Shown: piece by piece, positions 43,900-52,953 of the stretch
Numbering within the stretch: position 1 is the first letter of the stretch
How the letters are laid out: each line of letters starts with the position of its first letter
Origin: Treponema sp.
GTDB lineage: Bacteria > Spirochaetota > Spirochaetia > Treponematales > Treponemataceae
Direction: 5' to 3'
Assembly: GCA_017470605.1 (NCBI GenBank)
Contig: JAFUYH010000017.1
Location: 1-64,000, forward strand
Length of the DNA stretch: 64,000 nt
The notes under the pieces: generated by a model
What the model was told of the DNA's origin: nothing
What the model saw: only the letters and a program-made list of their open reading frames with translations
Databases searched by the model: none
Made by a program: the position numbers and the translations under genes

Positions 43900-45705
43900 C
43901 TACTTTCCTAAATTTTGAATCTGTTTATCTAATTCCATCTTCTTTTCCAGAAGTGCATTAAACTGTTTCTGATCCTCTTCTGTTACCACAACATATTCCC
44001 TTATTCTATGCAGAAGATTATTTCTCTGAGCATCAAGTCTGTTTCTCTTTACAAATTTAATGGTGTCCTGAATAATGGCACCAGCGGTATCTGCCTGATA
44101 TACTCCGATAGAAATTGCTTCTGTAATAAGACGGGAATATTCCGACCCACTGCAGTGAGTAAGAATATCTTTTATGGTAAAGGTTTTGGCATCATAACAC
44201 TCTTCCAGAATAGAAAATAACTTCCGGGCGCCTGGATTTTGAAAATCTTCTACAGTCAGCTCTTCACGCAATACTTTGAACTGGTCTAAATCTAACGCAA
44301 CTGCCAGAAGTCCACGCAATTCTGCGTCAACCTTAATCTGCAATGCCTGTTCTGTTTGATTATTGTTTAGCCGGGTGCCGATGCGTTCCTGGGCTTGAGC
44401 TCGATTATTAAAATCCCTTTTTACAGCCTCCGGTTTAAGATTGAATGTCTGGCTTAACAGTTCCAGACAAGACTCCTTTTGCATATCAGACTGAAGGGCA
44501 TCTACATACTGAAAATATTCAAGGGCAGCCTTTGTTTTTCCCTCAGGAATATCAACAGGATACTTTTCCCCTAGCGTACTTAAAAGATAGTCGCTATCTA
44601 ATATAGCATTCTTTACCTGATTCGTCAAGTTTTCTTTTCCAAAATTCACCATAATTTCGGCAGGGTCTTTACCGCCTTTCAGACGGATTACTTTTACCGT
44701 TAAATCCTGTCTGCGGCACATAAGGATTGCCCTCCAGGTTGCATTCTGCCCGGCTCCATCTGAATCAAAAGAAAGATATACAGTTTCTGCAAAACCGCGA
44801 ACCATCTTGACCTGCTCTTCTGTAAGGGCAGTTCCAAGAGGAGCAACGGCATATTCTATTCCGCACTGATGATAGGCAATACAATCCATGTACCCTTCAC
44901 AGAAAATAACGGACTTAGTATCCCTCATTGCTTTTTTTGCAAAATTAAAGGCATACAAAGTTTCGCGTTTTTTATACTGAATCAAGTCACCTGAATTAAG
45001 ATATTTTCTATCTTCCGCCCCCTGAGGATGAAGTATCCTTCCGCCAAAAGCGACAACCTGACCTTTTCTGTCAAAAATAGGAAACATAAGCCTGTCGCTG
45101 AAAAAAGCAATATCGGGATATTTTTTACTGAACAGGCCTGATTTCTCCAGAAAGGCATCTGAAAAATTCTTTTTGTGCAAAAATGACTTTAACCAGCGGC
45201 GGTCTGCAGGAGAATAGCCCAGCTTGAACTTTTCTATCGTTTCTTTTGTAATGCCACGACCAGTTATATATTCAAGGGCAGCCTTCCCCTGCTCCGTTTC
45301 AAGAAGCATATAATGAAACATGGATGCAGTGCGCTCATACAGCTCAATGTACTGCTCTACCTCATCATTCTTCTTATATTCTGCAGGAGCAGCCCTGCCG
45401 TCCTTATATTTTATTTCAATTCCATTTTTTTTGGCTAAAGAAGTTATTGTTTCTACATAACCAGTCTTTTCCATTTCCATAATGAAATTAATTACATTTC
45501 CGCCTTTATGACAGCCAAAACAGTGAAAGAATTTTTTATCTCCATCCACATGAAATGAGGCCGTTTTTTCACCATGAAAAGGACAGCAGCCCCACCAGTC
45601 GTTTCCGCCACGCTTTTCAAGCCGTGTATATTCACCAATTACGGAAACAATGTCTGTCATAGAGAGAATGTTATCTATTGTTTCGTCTGAAATATAACCG
45701 GCCAC
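43900..45705 (-). CDS. dnaG: DNA primase
   Basis: The 601-aa protein has an N-terminal CHC2 zinc finger (CPFHGEKTASFHV and FHCFGCHKGG), a catalytic core and a Toprim fold (IFCEGYMDCIAYHQ near 268, SFDSDGAGQNA near 315). A helicase-interacting C-terminal part follows. It makes RNA primers for replication. It lies between mltG and rpoD. Confidence 0.96.
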   Translation of the reverse strand: MAGYISDETIDNILSMTDIVSVIGEYTRLEKRGGNDWWGCCPFHGEKTASFHVDGDKKFFHCFGCHKGGNVINFIMEMEKTGYVETITSLAKKNGIEIKYKDGRAAPAEYKKNDEVEQYIELYERTASMFHYMLLETEQGKAALEYITGRGITKETIEKFKLGYSPADRRWLKSFLHKKNFSDAFLEKSGLFSKKYPDIAFFSDRLMFPIFDRKGQVVAFGGRILHPQGAEDRKYLNSGDLIQYKKRETLYAFNFAKKAMRDTKSVIFCEGYMDCIAYHQCGIEYAVAPLGTALTEEQVKMVRGFAETVYLSFDSDGAGQNATWRAILMCRRQDLTVKVIRLKGGKDPAEIMVNFGKENLTNQVKNAILDSDYLLSTLGEKYPVDIPEGKTKAALEYFQYVDALQSDMQKESCLELLSQTFNLKPEAVKRDFNNRAQAQERIGTRLNNNQTEQALQIKVDAELRGLLAVALDLDQFKVLREELTVEDFQNPGARKLFSILEECYDAKTFTIKDILTHCSGSEYSRLITEAISIGVYQADTAGAIIQDTIKFVKRNRLDAQRNNLLHRIREYVVVTEEDQKQFNALLEKKMELDKQIQNLGK

Positions 45706-45706
45706 T

Positions 45707-46804
45707 TTACTTTCCTGCAGCCTTCTTTGTATACAGTTTGTTTACATTATGTTCTTCAAGAGTTGTTGTAAACACATGCCGCCCTTCTGCAGGATTTATA
45801 ACCTGAAAGAAATAGTAATTTGTTTTTGGAGTATTTGTTGCCGCATTTAGGGCAACAAGACCAGGATTAGAAATTGGACCGGGAGTAAGGCCCGCCCATT
45901 TATATGTGTTATAAGGATTGTCTATCTTAGTATCAGAAATAAGGATTGTATCAGGATGAGGCTTTCCCTGAATTTCAGTAATTATATATTCAAGAGTTGC
46001 ACAGGAATACAGTCCTATATTTCTTTCCAGTCTGTTTTTAAATACGCTTGCAATAAGGGGCGCTTCTTCATCTACCCTATATTCCCTCTCAACGATGGAA
46101 GCAAGGGTTACAGTTTCAAACAGTTCTTCCGTTGTCATTTCTGAAAGATTCGGGACTTCCTTTATCTTTTCAAAAAAGTTTTCAACCATCACGGCAAGAA
46201 CAGATTCTGCATTCATGCCGATATTCAGATAATATGTATCAGGAAAAAGAAATCCTTCGCAGTTTTCTATCTTGCCATTTTCAAAAAGCTCATAAAAAGG
46301 ATAATCCATGAAATTTTCCGGATTTCTGCAGGCACTTATAAAATCACCTTTATTACAGATTCTCTGTTCTTCCAGAATTGCAGCAATTTTAGAAATAGTA
46401 AGCCCTTCTGGGATAGAAACCTTACAGAATTCAGTCTGCCCTGAAGAAAGAAAGTTCATTATTTCAATTACCGAAAAAGAAGGAGTCAGATGATAAATTC
46501 CGCTTTTCAGTGAAAAATTCATTCCTGCAGCTTCCCTCGGGAAAAAAACTTTTAAGATTTGAGGATAACGGGCAGCATAATAAAAAAGCCTGTCATTTTT
46601 AATGAGTCCGGCAGCCTTTAATTCCTCAGAAACTGTATAAAGGCTTGTCCCGTAAGGAATTTCAAAACGAACATCTTCTACATAATCAGCAGAAGTATCT
46701 GACTGCACAGGCAGGAACTGGCTTCTCAGGTAAAAAAAGACAGCACACAGAAGTGAAACAATTAAAATTAATATGAGAAGAAAAATTTTTACCTTTTTTT
46801 TCAT
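45707..46804 (-). CDS. mltG: endolytic peptidoglycan transglycosylase MltG
   Basis: The 365-aa protein has an N-terminal TM (about 6-28), a LysM-like region (about 45-150) and a YceG catalytic domain. The essential Glu lies in TLASIVEREYR near residue 237, and the NPYNTYKWAGLTPGPISNPG segment follows. It cleaves nascent glycan strands in the periplasm. Its start overlaps the stop of the small upstream gene by 4 nt. Confidence 0.93.
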   Translation of the reverse strand: MKKKVKIFLLILILIVSLLCAVFFYLRSQFLPVQSDTSADYVEDVRFEIPYGTSLYTVSEELKAAGLIKNDRLFYYAARYPQILKVFFPREAAGMNFSLKSGIYHLTPSFSVIEIMNFLSSGQTEFCKVSIPEGLTISKIAAILEEQRICNKGDFISACRNPENFMDYPFYELFENGKIENCEGFLFPDTYYLNIGMNAESVLAVMVENFFEKIKEVPNLSEMTTEELFETVTLASIVEREYRVDEEAPLIASVFKNRLERNIGLYSCATLEYIITEIQGKPHPDTILISDTKIDNPYNTYKWAGLTPGPISNPGLVALNAATNTPKTNYYFFQVINPAEGRHVFTTTLEEHNVNKLYTKKAAGK

Positions 46805-46992
46805 GAATAAAACCTTTTTACCTCTTCAAGAGACAGGGAATTATATATGGAATCTTCAAGTGCTTTATAAAAACCTTCCAGTCCCAAAGGAAGCTCTTCC
46901 TGTTTATTTCGTAAAAATTTAGCAAGCAGAAAAAGCTCTTTCTTGGAAAATGAATAATCCAGAACAGTAACGTCCTCATTATCAACTATCAT
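46801..46992 (-). CDS. small conserved-looking protein of unknown function
   Basis: The 63-aa frame has ATGA-type overlaps at both ends, with the metallo-hydrolase gene above and mltG below, which supports real translation. It is alpha-helical and charged (FSKKELFLLAKFLRNK). No domain is recognised. Confidence 0.65.
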   Translation of the reverse strand: MIVDNEDVTVLDYSFSKKELFLLAKFLRNKQEELPLGLEGFYKALEDSIYNSLSLEEVKRFYS

Positions 46993-47924
46993 AAATCAAT
47001 CTCTAGCGATTCCTTTGCCAGATATATTTCCATATCAGAGTGTTCAATATAGCGGGCATACCACCTGGCAGCCTGAAGTATGGAATTTAATTTCTTGTCA
47101 TCATAAGTAGGTTCATGATGAAAGAGATACAGTTTTTTTATATTCCAGAAAATGGCAAAGTCTACTGCATAGCAGAATGCAGAATGCCCCCAGTTTTCCT
47201 TGCGGTAGGATTCTTCTACTGTATATTGTGAATCAAGGACGATTGCATCTGCCCCGCTGAACACCGCTTCGGTTTCTGCAGTTTTTACAAAATCCTTTGC
47301 TTTAAGCTCCACATCTGTTGCATAAACAAATTTTGAACCTTTATGCTCAAAAGAAAAACTGTGGGAAAGACCAGGATGAGACATGGGAGCTGAATTTACG
47401 ACAACATCGTTTATATTAAAAGTTTTTCCAGGCTGAACCTGATGAAATGTAAAATTTTTAGTAAAGGCTTCAAAAGGTACAGGATAATAAGGCTGAAACA
47501 TCTGCTTCTGCAGAAGTTCCTTTGTATTTTCTACAGCAGAATAAACGTCAAAAACAGAATTAGGATTATAGGCCGCATCAAAAAAAGGAAGCCCCTGAAT
47601 GTGATCCCAATGAAAATGAGAGAATATAAGATGATAATGATTATCTGCAGGTTTAATACCTGATTTGCCAAGAACACGAATACCAGTTCCCGCATCAAGA
47701 ATTATTTCAGTTTTTCCGGCTTGAATTTCCACACAGGACGTATTTCCACCGGTTGTACCAAAAATCCAGGATGGCAAACCTGAAACAAACTTTGCTCTTG
47801 ATTCCGCAGATTCCAGATCGGCAGGCGTAGCCCTCTGAATTACAGCCATGATTTTTGACTGAATCTGATCTGGAGTTAATGGAGCAGGAAGAGACCCCCT
47901 TACTCCCCAAAAACGAATTTTCAC
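46989..47924 (-). CDS. metallo-beta-lactamase-fold hydrolase
   Basis: GTG 47924 follows AGAGGGG and gives MKIRFWGVRGSLPAP, the common N-terminus of this subfamily; the frame opens upstream at GTG 47942. The 311-aa protein has the metal motif FSHFHWDHIQG near 115, a later metal ligand in MSHPGLSH and an Asp in YATDVE. It resembles phosphodiesterase-type MBL proteins (PhnP or RNase Z-like), but the substrate is unknown. Confidence 0.85.
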   Translation of the reverse strand: MKIRFWGVRGSLPAPLTPDQIQSKIMAVIQRATPADLESAESRAKFVSGLPSWIFGTTGGNTSCVEIQAGKTEIILDAGTGIRVLGKSGIKPADNHYHLIFSHFHWDHIQGLPFFDAAYNPNSVFDVYSAVENTKELLQKQMFQPYYPVPFEAFTKNFTFHQVQPGKTFNINDVVVNSAPMSHPGLSHSFSFEHKGSKFVYATDVELKAKDFVKTAETEAVFSGADAIVLDSQYTVEESYRKENWGHSAFCYAVDFAIFWNIKKLYLFHHEPTYDDKKLNSILQAARWYARYIEHSDMEIYLAKESLEIDL

Positions 47925-48050
47925 AAAATCCCCTCTTAACACTAAAAAGTGTATTGTATAAATTTAAACCATAGATAGAAAATTGTCAAAGCAAAATGAA
48001 AGATAAGTAATAAATTTTGAAGAAAAAACAGAAAAAACTATGCGGGTGTA

Positions 48051-48082
48051 ATCAAACAATATCGTAAACGCCACTGTTTGAT
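48051..48082. repeat. 32-bp palindrome, copy 1 of 2
   Basis: Arms ATCAAACAAT and the complementary CTGTTTGAT flank the core ATCGTAAACGCCA. A near-identical copy lies at 61750-61782, with compensating arm differences. It sits between the metallo-hydrolase gene and the tRNA pair; no other feature is seen there except the terminator below. Confidence 0.65.
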
Positions 48083-48111
48083 TCATGCACTTTTTACCAG
48101 ACAGGAAGTGC

Positions 48112-48146
48112 TAAAAAAAAAGACCGGAAAAATCCGGTCTTTTTTT
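48112..48146 (-). terminator. terminator of the tRNA operon
   Basis: AGACCGGA (48121-48128) pairs with TCCGGTCT (48133-48140), flanked by A and T runs on both sides. On the minus strand it follows the tRNA-Tyr 3' end directly. Confidence 0.8.
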
Positions 48147-48227
48147 GGGGAGTTGAGGATTCGAACCTCAGAAGCCGACGGCAACAGATTTACAGTCTGT
48201 CCTATTTGACCACTCTAGAAACTCCCC
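48146..48227 (-). tRNA. tRNA-Tyr (GTA)
   Basis: The 82-nt gene has acceptor GGGGAGT/ACTCCCC, the anticodon loop CTGTAAA (anticodon GTA) and the long variable arm expected for bacterial tRNA-Tyr. The T-arm is GAGGTTCGAATCCTC. The CCA end is not encoded. It is co-transcribed after tRNA-Thr. Confidence 0.95.
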
Positions 48228-48235
48228 AAGGAGAA

Positions 48236-48308
48236 AGCTGCTTGTAGGATTTGGACCCACGACCCCGAGATTACAAATCACGTGCTCTACCAGCTGAGCT
48301 AAAGCAGC
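48236..48308 (-). tRNA. tRNA-Thr (TGT)
   Basis: The 73-nt gene has acceptor GCTGCTT/AAGCAGC, D-arm AGCTCAGCTGGTAGAGC, an anticodon loop TTTGTAA (anticodon TGT) and T-arm GTGGGTCCAAATCCTAC. The anticodon stem as read has one T-T mismatch. The CCA end is not encoded. Confidence 0.93.
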
Positions 48309-48352
48309 AGAATGTTTTTATACTATATAGTTTTGAAAAAAATATGTCAATA

Positions 48353-49933
48353 TTAAATTTTTGATTTTTTCAAAATTTCTTTAAAAAATGGAACATATTT
48401 TTTCTGAATAACATTTTTCCACAGGTATTCATGATGAACACTGGATGCTCCAGCCTTAATGATTTTTGTAATTACAGACGGCTTTAGCTGTTTGAGCATT
48501 ATAACTTCTGAAAGTTTTGCCGTAAGAGAGCCAGCCGTATTGTCTTCATATAAAAATCCTGTCTTTTCTGTAATTTTATTCAGGCCGCCTGTTCTGTGAG
48601 CAACAGGAACAGTTCCAAATGCCTGTGCAATAAAATCTTCCAGACCGCATGGTTCAAAAAAACTTGGAAGAACAACAAAATCTGATACAGCAGTAACAAG
48701 ACGAACAACAGTCTGATTATAACCGTTCATAAAAGTTATTTTTCCGGGGAACTTTTTTGTAAGTTCAATAATCTCATTTTCAAGGAAAGTTTCTCCCTGA
48801 CCCGCAAGAATAAAGCGAACGTTAGGAAAATTTCCAAGTATATACGGAATTGATTCAGTCAAAACAGAAATTCCCTTCTGACTTGTTACGCGTCCATGAT
48901 AGGCAATAAAGATTTCTTTTGTATATTCAGCAGAACAGTCAAGACGGCCGTATTTTTTTATTCCGTCCGCATCAAAATTATTTGTATTGACAATATTCTG
49001 CACAAAGAATTTCCTGCACTTTAATTTTCCGTCAAATTCACCGGCTTCAGGATTATACTCAAAAGGCAGACGGGAACATTCTTTTACAGATGGATTATAG
49101 CGTTCAAAATCAAAACCGTTTGTAATCCCCTTTATAGGAATATTCTTCTTTGAAAAAACATAGGAAAGTCCGTCTGTAAGCTGCATGTTGGAAGGTTCTG
49201 TCAGTTCAAGAGCATAATGTTCAGAAACTGTAGTAAGATGAGCACCTGCATTGGCGGCGATAAGGAAAGGTTCAACACTGGAACCGTTTAAGGAATTTTC
49301 AAGAATTTCTGTTTCCAGTCCTGTATACCAGGCCGCTTCTCCTATACTTGAAAATTCGTGGTGATAAAAAGGCCCTGCATTATGAATCGTTACAACAGAA
49401 GTTGTTTTCTTAAAAGCCTTATTTTCTGAAATATAGGCAGGAAGAACGCTGGTAGAAGCGTCCTGACAGTGAAGGATGTCTGGAATCTCTCCGCGAGGAA
49501 TTAAACTTCCGTAAGCACAGACCGCTTTTTGAAAAAGAGTATCAATATAAAGGGAATCTTTATGCCCCGTCCCTTTTACATGACTTTCATTTTCTTTTTC
49601 TTCTGCCTCTGTATATGTGTAGATTCCCTGTTTCTGAGCAAAACGAGGATTGTTTATAAGCACGACATCAAAACCGCCGACAGTACTGACAGCCTGAGTA
49701 AAGACAACAGTTTCTTTCTTTCCGCAAAGACTGACTTCTGCAGAAAGTTCTTCGCCGTTTTCAGGAATCTTTTTTTCCAGCGAATCAAAAGTAGTACAAC
49801 CAAAAACAGGAATGAAGAGAGTAACGGCATGTTTTAACTCCGCAAACTCCTTACAGATAGAATATGTTACATTTTTTACGCCGCCCGCTTCTGCAATTCC
49901 GGCACATTCCATGCTTACAACCCAAAGTTTCAT
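48353..49933 (-). CDS. glgA: glycogen/starch synthase-like glycosyltransferase (GT5)
   Basis: The 526-aa protein has a GT5 N-terminal domain (VVTIHNAGPFYHHEF, ILHCQDASTS) and a GT-B C-terminal domain (YHGRVTSQKGI near 345, PSFFEPCGL near 425). It would extend alpha-1,4-glucan from a nucleotide sugar. The N-terminal KTGGL loop of GlgA, whose Lys15 contacts the donor, reads EAGGV here (E15), so donor specificity or activity may differ. AGGTGA precedes the ATG. It follows aroH by 18 nt. Confidence 0.82.
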   Translation of the reverse strand: MKLWVVSMECAGIAEAGGVKNVTYSICKEFAELKHAVTLFIPVFGCTTFDSLEKKIPENGEELSAEVSLCGKKETVVFTQAVSTVGGFDVVLINNPRFAQKQGIYTYTEAEEKENESHVKGTGHKDSLYIDTLFQKAVCAYGSLIPRGEIPDILHCQDASTSVLPAYISENKAFKKTTSVVTIHNAGPFYHHEFSSIGEAAWYTGLETEILENSLNGSSVEPFLIAANAGAHLTTVSEHYALELTEPSNMQLTDGLSYVFSKKNIPIKGITNGFDFERYNPSVKECSRLPFEYNPEAGEFDGKLKCRKFFVQNIVNTNNFDADGIKKYGRLDCSAEYTKEIFIAYHGRVTSQKGISVLTESIPYILGNFPNVRFILAGQGETFLENEIIELTKKFPGKITFMNGYNQTVVRLVTAVSDFVVLPSFFEPCGLEDFIAQAFGTVPVAHRTGGLNKITEKTGFLYEDNTAGSLTAKLSEVIMLKQLKPSVITKIIKAGASSVHHEYLWKNVIQKKYVPFFKEILKKSKI

Positions 49934-49951
49934 ATACTCACCTATACCCGC

Positions 49952-50326
49952 TTAGTTTTGTACAAAATCTGGACGCAGTTTTTCTGCCCCATTCAAATAT
50001 ACATTCTTTCTTTTTACAAACTGGTCCATATAAGTATGAACCAGAACCCTTACAACAAAAGGCATTCCACCTTCTATATATGCTTCCTGCGTACAAAAAA
50101 GAGGAATTTCAGAAACATCAATCCTCATATTCCCTTTTCTCAAGGCCGTCGCAGGATTCAGAACCGTAAGGTCGTTTGTAATTGAAAACTGTATTGAAAT
50201 AATATCAGATGCATTCAGTTCGTTTTGCAGAATCAATTCATTACACATCCGGCAAACATTATCCGTAATGCTTTCTTTAGTATTTTCACAGCAGACAGCC
50301 CCCCTCAGAGCCCTAACTATTTTCAT
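49952..50326 (-). CDS. aroH: AroH-type monofunctional chorismate mutase
   Basis: ATG 50326 follows GAGGTG; the longer frame from 50374 is unlikely. The 124-aa protein matches the trimeric Bacillus AroH class, converting chorismate to prephenate. The active-site set appears conserved as R8, E81, R93, Y110 and R118 (LRGAV, CTQEAY, VVRVL, VYLNGAEKLRPD). It overlaps the upstream gene by 14 nt. No other aromatic-pathway genes are nearby. Confidence 0.85.
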   Translation of the reverse strand: MKIVRALRGAVCCENTKESITDNVCRMCNELILQNELNASDIISIQFSITNDLTVLNPATALRKGNMRIDVSEIPLFCTQEAYIEGGMPFVVRVLVHTYMDQFVKRKNVYLNGAEKLRPDFVQN

Positions 50327-51035
50327 TTTCAACACCTCTTTCAACATTGTCTTTAATATTGTCTTTAATATCATCTTTTATATCGTCTTCTACTGCCTTA
50401 GGCAGAGTCTGTGTTCTGATTTTTCTATAAAGTTCATAATCCGGTATCTTTGAATCTGTAAGAGCAAATACAGAAAGTTCCAGTTCAGGAAACTCTTCAT
50501 AAATCCTGATATTCCTCAACAAGTCTTCACGGCGGACAGATTCAGGTCTGAAGTCAGGATTTTCTGAGGCTTTTTTCAGAAAGTAATCTGCAGAAAGCTG
50601 GGCAAGAGAATCTGCGGCTCTTTCAAGATATTCCTGCAAATCCTGTGAATCTGTAATACGGTTAAGTTTTACAAGATTAACTACTGCTTCTGGTGAAATG
50701 GTAAGAGAAAGGGAAAAATTAAAACGGTAGGAAAAATCATCCTGAGAACTGAAAATAGAAGTATAAAGAGAACCGGAAGGCAATTCTCCTGTAATTACCT
50801 TTGAAACATTTACAGGCTTAATTGAAAAGACATTCAGACTTGCATTTGTAGGAAGAAGAAACTGCCAGTGCCAGGAAAATTTTCCGTTTTCCACAGGATT
50901 TTCATCTACTCCACTGGTTTTAGAAATCACTACGCCTACGTTTTCTGCCTTTACTTTAAATTGTGTCCATCCGATAAAAAAAACAAGCGCGGAAAAGAGA
51001 ATTAGAATAAACAAGCTGAGTGAAAATTTCTTCAT
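50313..51035 (-). CDS. membrane-anchored band-7/SPFH-like protein
   Basis: The 240-aa protein has one N-terminal TM (about 5-24), a beta-rich region starting ENVGVVISKTSG like a diverged SPFH domain and a helical part (about 125-200). A short tail repeats the unit DIKD/DNIKD (about 215-232), encoded by near-perfect 12-bp tandem repeats. The family call is tentative. It heads the aroH-glgA transcription unit. Confidence 0.5.
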   Translation of the reverse strand: MKKFSLSLFILILFSALVFFIGWTQFKVKAENVGVVISKTSGVDENPVENGKFSWHWQFLLPTNASLNVFSIKPVNVSKVITGELPSGSLYTSIFSSQDDFSYRFNFSLSLTISPEAVVNLVKLNRITDSQDLQEYLERAADSLAQLSADYFLKKASENPDFRPESVRREDLLRNIRIYEEFPELELSVFALTDSKIPDYELYRKIRTQTLPKAVEDDIKDDIKDNIKDNVERGVENENS

Positions 51036-51099
51036 GGACTTTATCCCTGATATTCAATAATATTATAGTATATCAGCAGTTTTCAAGATTCATCAAGTA

Positions 51100-51474
51100 A
51101 TGATAAAAAAAATTTTACAAAATGCAAAATCAAGATTCTCAAACAGTCTGACATATAAGGTTACAATGATGATAAATCTTATTGCCATTGTTTCCTGCAT
51201 ACTGCTGACATCCCTATATATTATAGGCAATTATCAGAATTTTCAGGACAAAAGCCAGCAGATAATCCTTTTTTTTCTTTCTTATGATTCAATTTTTTCT
51301 ACCCTGCTTTCTTTTTTACTACTGATTGAAACCATCGTAAAGATTTTTACAGAAAAATATAAGATAAAAAACATCATAAACGCTCTGATGCTTCTGCTTG
51401 CAATATTATTCTGCATTTCAAGCACGGGAATTGCAGGAATAATCAGCTATCTTTCTACGGGGATTACACAATGA
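51100..51474 (+). CDS. small membrane protein of unknown function
   Basis: The 124-aa protein has three predicted TM helices (about 22-46, 56-80, 90-118) and basic loops. It overlaps the CCA/poly(A) nucleotidyltransferase start by 4 nt (ATGA), which supports it as a coding gene. No family is recognised. Confidence 0.6.
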   Translation: MIKKILQNAKSRFSNSLTYKVTMMINLIAIVSCILLTSLYIIGNYQNFQDKSQQIILFFLSYDSIFSTLLSFLLLIETIVKIFTEKYKIKNIINALMLLLAILFCISSTGIAGIISYLSTGITQ

Positions 51475-52910
51475 AGATTACAATGACGATGATAAAATCA
51501 AAAATCCGCATCCCGGAAAAATTAAAGAAAATAAATCAGGTCTTTGAGGAACACGGCTTCAGTGCATACCTTGTAGGAGGTGCCGTAAGGGATATTTTTC
51601 TTAATAAAGAAGCCTCAGACTGGGATCTTGCAACAAATGCAACTCCTCAGGACGTTATGAAAATGTTCAAATTTGTAGTTCCCACAGGAATTGAACACGG
51701 CACCGTAACAGTTCACTTCATGAAAGAAGAAATTGAAGTTACGACATTCAGGACTGAAAGCGGATATTCGGACGGGAGACACCCGGACAGCATAAACTAT
51801 GCAGCAACGATTGAAGAAGACCTTTCCCGCAGGGATTTTACAATGAATGCAATTGCCGTAAACCTGGCGGACGGAAGCGTGGTTGATCCTTTTAACGGAC
51901 GCAGTGACATAAAAAACAAAACGATAAGGACTGTAGGTTCTGCCCACGAGCGCTTTATGGAAGACGGACTGCGTCCTATCAGGGCTATAAGATTTGCAGG
52001 AAGGCTTGGGTTTAGTATAGAAAATTCGACATATAAAGAATTGTTCAAAGAAGAAATACACAAAAAAACTGCTTCAATCTCTATAGAAAGATTCAGGGAT
52101 GAATTTGAAAAGATTCTTTTAACTGAAAAACCTTCTGCTGCTCTGAAAATGCTTGAAGAAACAGGAATTTTGAATATTTTCATTCCGGAATTTAAGATAT
52201 GCCGGGGATGCATTCAGTCTGACTACAGGGCCTTCCACAAATTTGACGTTCTGGATCACCTGTTTTATGCCTGCGACGGAGCAGCTGAATATGCAGGAAA
52301 GAAACTGAACGTAAGGCTTGCGGCTCTTTTTCATGACATAGGAAAACCAGAGTCAAAAAAAATAAGCAGCCAGCAGGTTTTAAATGAAAATGGAGAAAAA
52401 ACTGAAATTCAGACAATCACTTTTTATAACCATGAAGCAGCTGGAGAAAAAATTACCCGCCGCATAATGACAAGGTTAAAATTTTCAAATGAAATGATTG
52501 ATTCTGTTTGCCATCTGGTAAAAGAGCATATGTTCCACTATGAATCAAGCTGGTCTGATGCAGCAGTAAGACGCTTTATAATAAGGGCCCGTCTGGAATG
52601 CATGGAAGACCTCTTTGACCTGAGGATGGCAGACATGTACGGAATGTACAATCAGCCTGTAGACATGAAATACAGCGAATCCATCAGGCTTTTATGCGAA
52701 TTAAAAGACAGGATTGAAAATGTAAAATCAGAAAAAAACGCGCTATCCCTAAAAGACCTGGCGGTAAACGGCAGAGACTTGATGAGCATAGGAATTCCTG
52801 CGGGCAAGGAACTTGGAAGAATTCTGAACGGACTTCTGGAATGTGTTATTGAAGACCCCTTGATGAACACAAAAGACAAACTTCTTGAAGTTGCAGAAAA
52901 AATCCGCTGA
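51471..52910 (+). CDS. CCA-adding / poly(A) polymerase-type nucleotidyltransferase
   Basis: The 479-aa protein is a class II nucleotidyltransferase: AYLVGGAVRDIFL and the catalytic SDWDLATNATP near 45, then RRDFTMNAIAVN and the neck RPIRAIRFAGRLGF. An HD domain (LAALFHDIGKPES near 285) follows. It probably adds CCA to tRNAs; neither tRNA in this window encodes CCA, which fits. Poly(A) polymerase (PcnB) activity is the alternative. Possible starts are 51471, 51483 or 51489. Confidence 0.88.
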   Translation: MKITMTMIKSKIRIPEKLKKINQVFEEHGFSAYLVGGAVRDIFLNKEASDWDLATNATPQDVMKMFKFVVPTGIEHGTVTVHFMKEEIEVTTFRTESGYSDGRHPDSINYAATIEEDLSRRDFTMNAIAVNLADGSVVDPFNGRSDIKNKTIRTVGSAHERFMEDGLRPIRAIRFAGRLGFSIENSTYKELFKEEIHKKTASISIERFRDEFEKILLTEKPSAALKMLEETGILNIFIPEFKICRGCIQSDYRAFHKFDVLDHLFYACDGAAEYAGKKLNVRLAALFHDIGKPESKKISSQQVLNENGEKTEIQTITFYNHEAAGEKITRRIMTRLKFSNEMIDSVCHLVKEHMFHYESSWSDAAVRRFIIRARLECMEDLFDLRMADMYGMYNQPVDMKYSESIRLLCELKDRIENVKSEKNALSLKDLAVNGRDLMSIGIPAGKELGRILNGLLECVIEDPLMNTKDKLLEVAEKIR

Positions 52911-52914
52911 TTTA

Positions 52915-52944
52915 TTTACAACAGATAAAACTTGTGCTTATAAT
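52915..52944 (+). promoter_or_regulatory. folC promoter, predicted leaderless
   Basis: TTTACA (52915-52920), an 18-bp spacer and TATAAT (52939-52944) lie just before folC. Only 9 nt separate the -10 box from the ATG, so the transcript should carry a leader of 0-3 nt. Confidence 0.55.
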
Positions 52945-52953
52945 ATAAGGATA

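Noticed and set aside
48051..48082. CRISPR-like repeat
   Set aside because: Only single, widely separated palindromes occur; there is no array of regularly spaced repeats and no cas genes.
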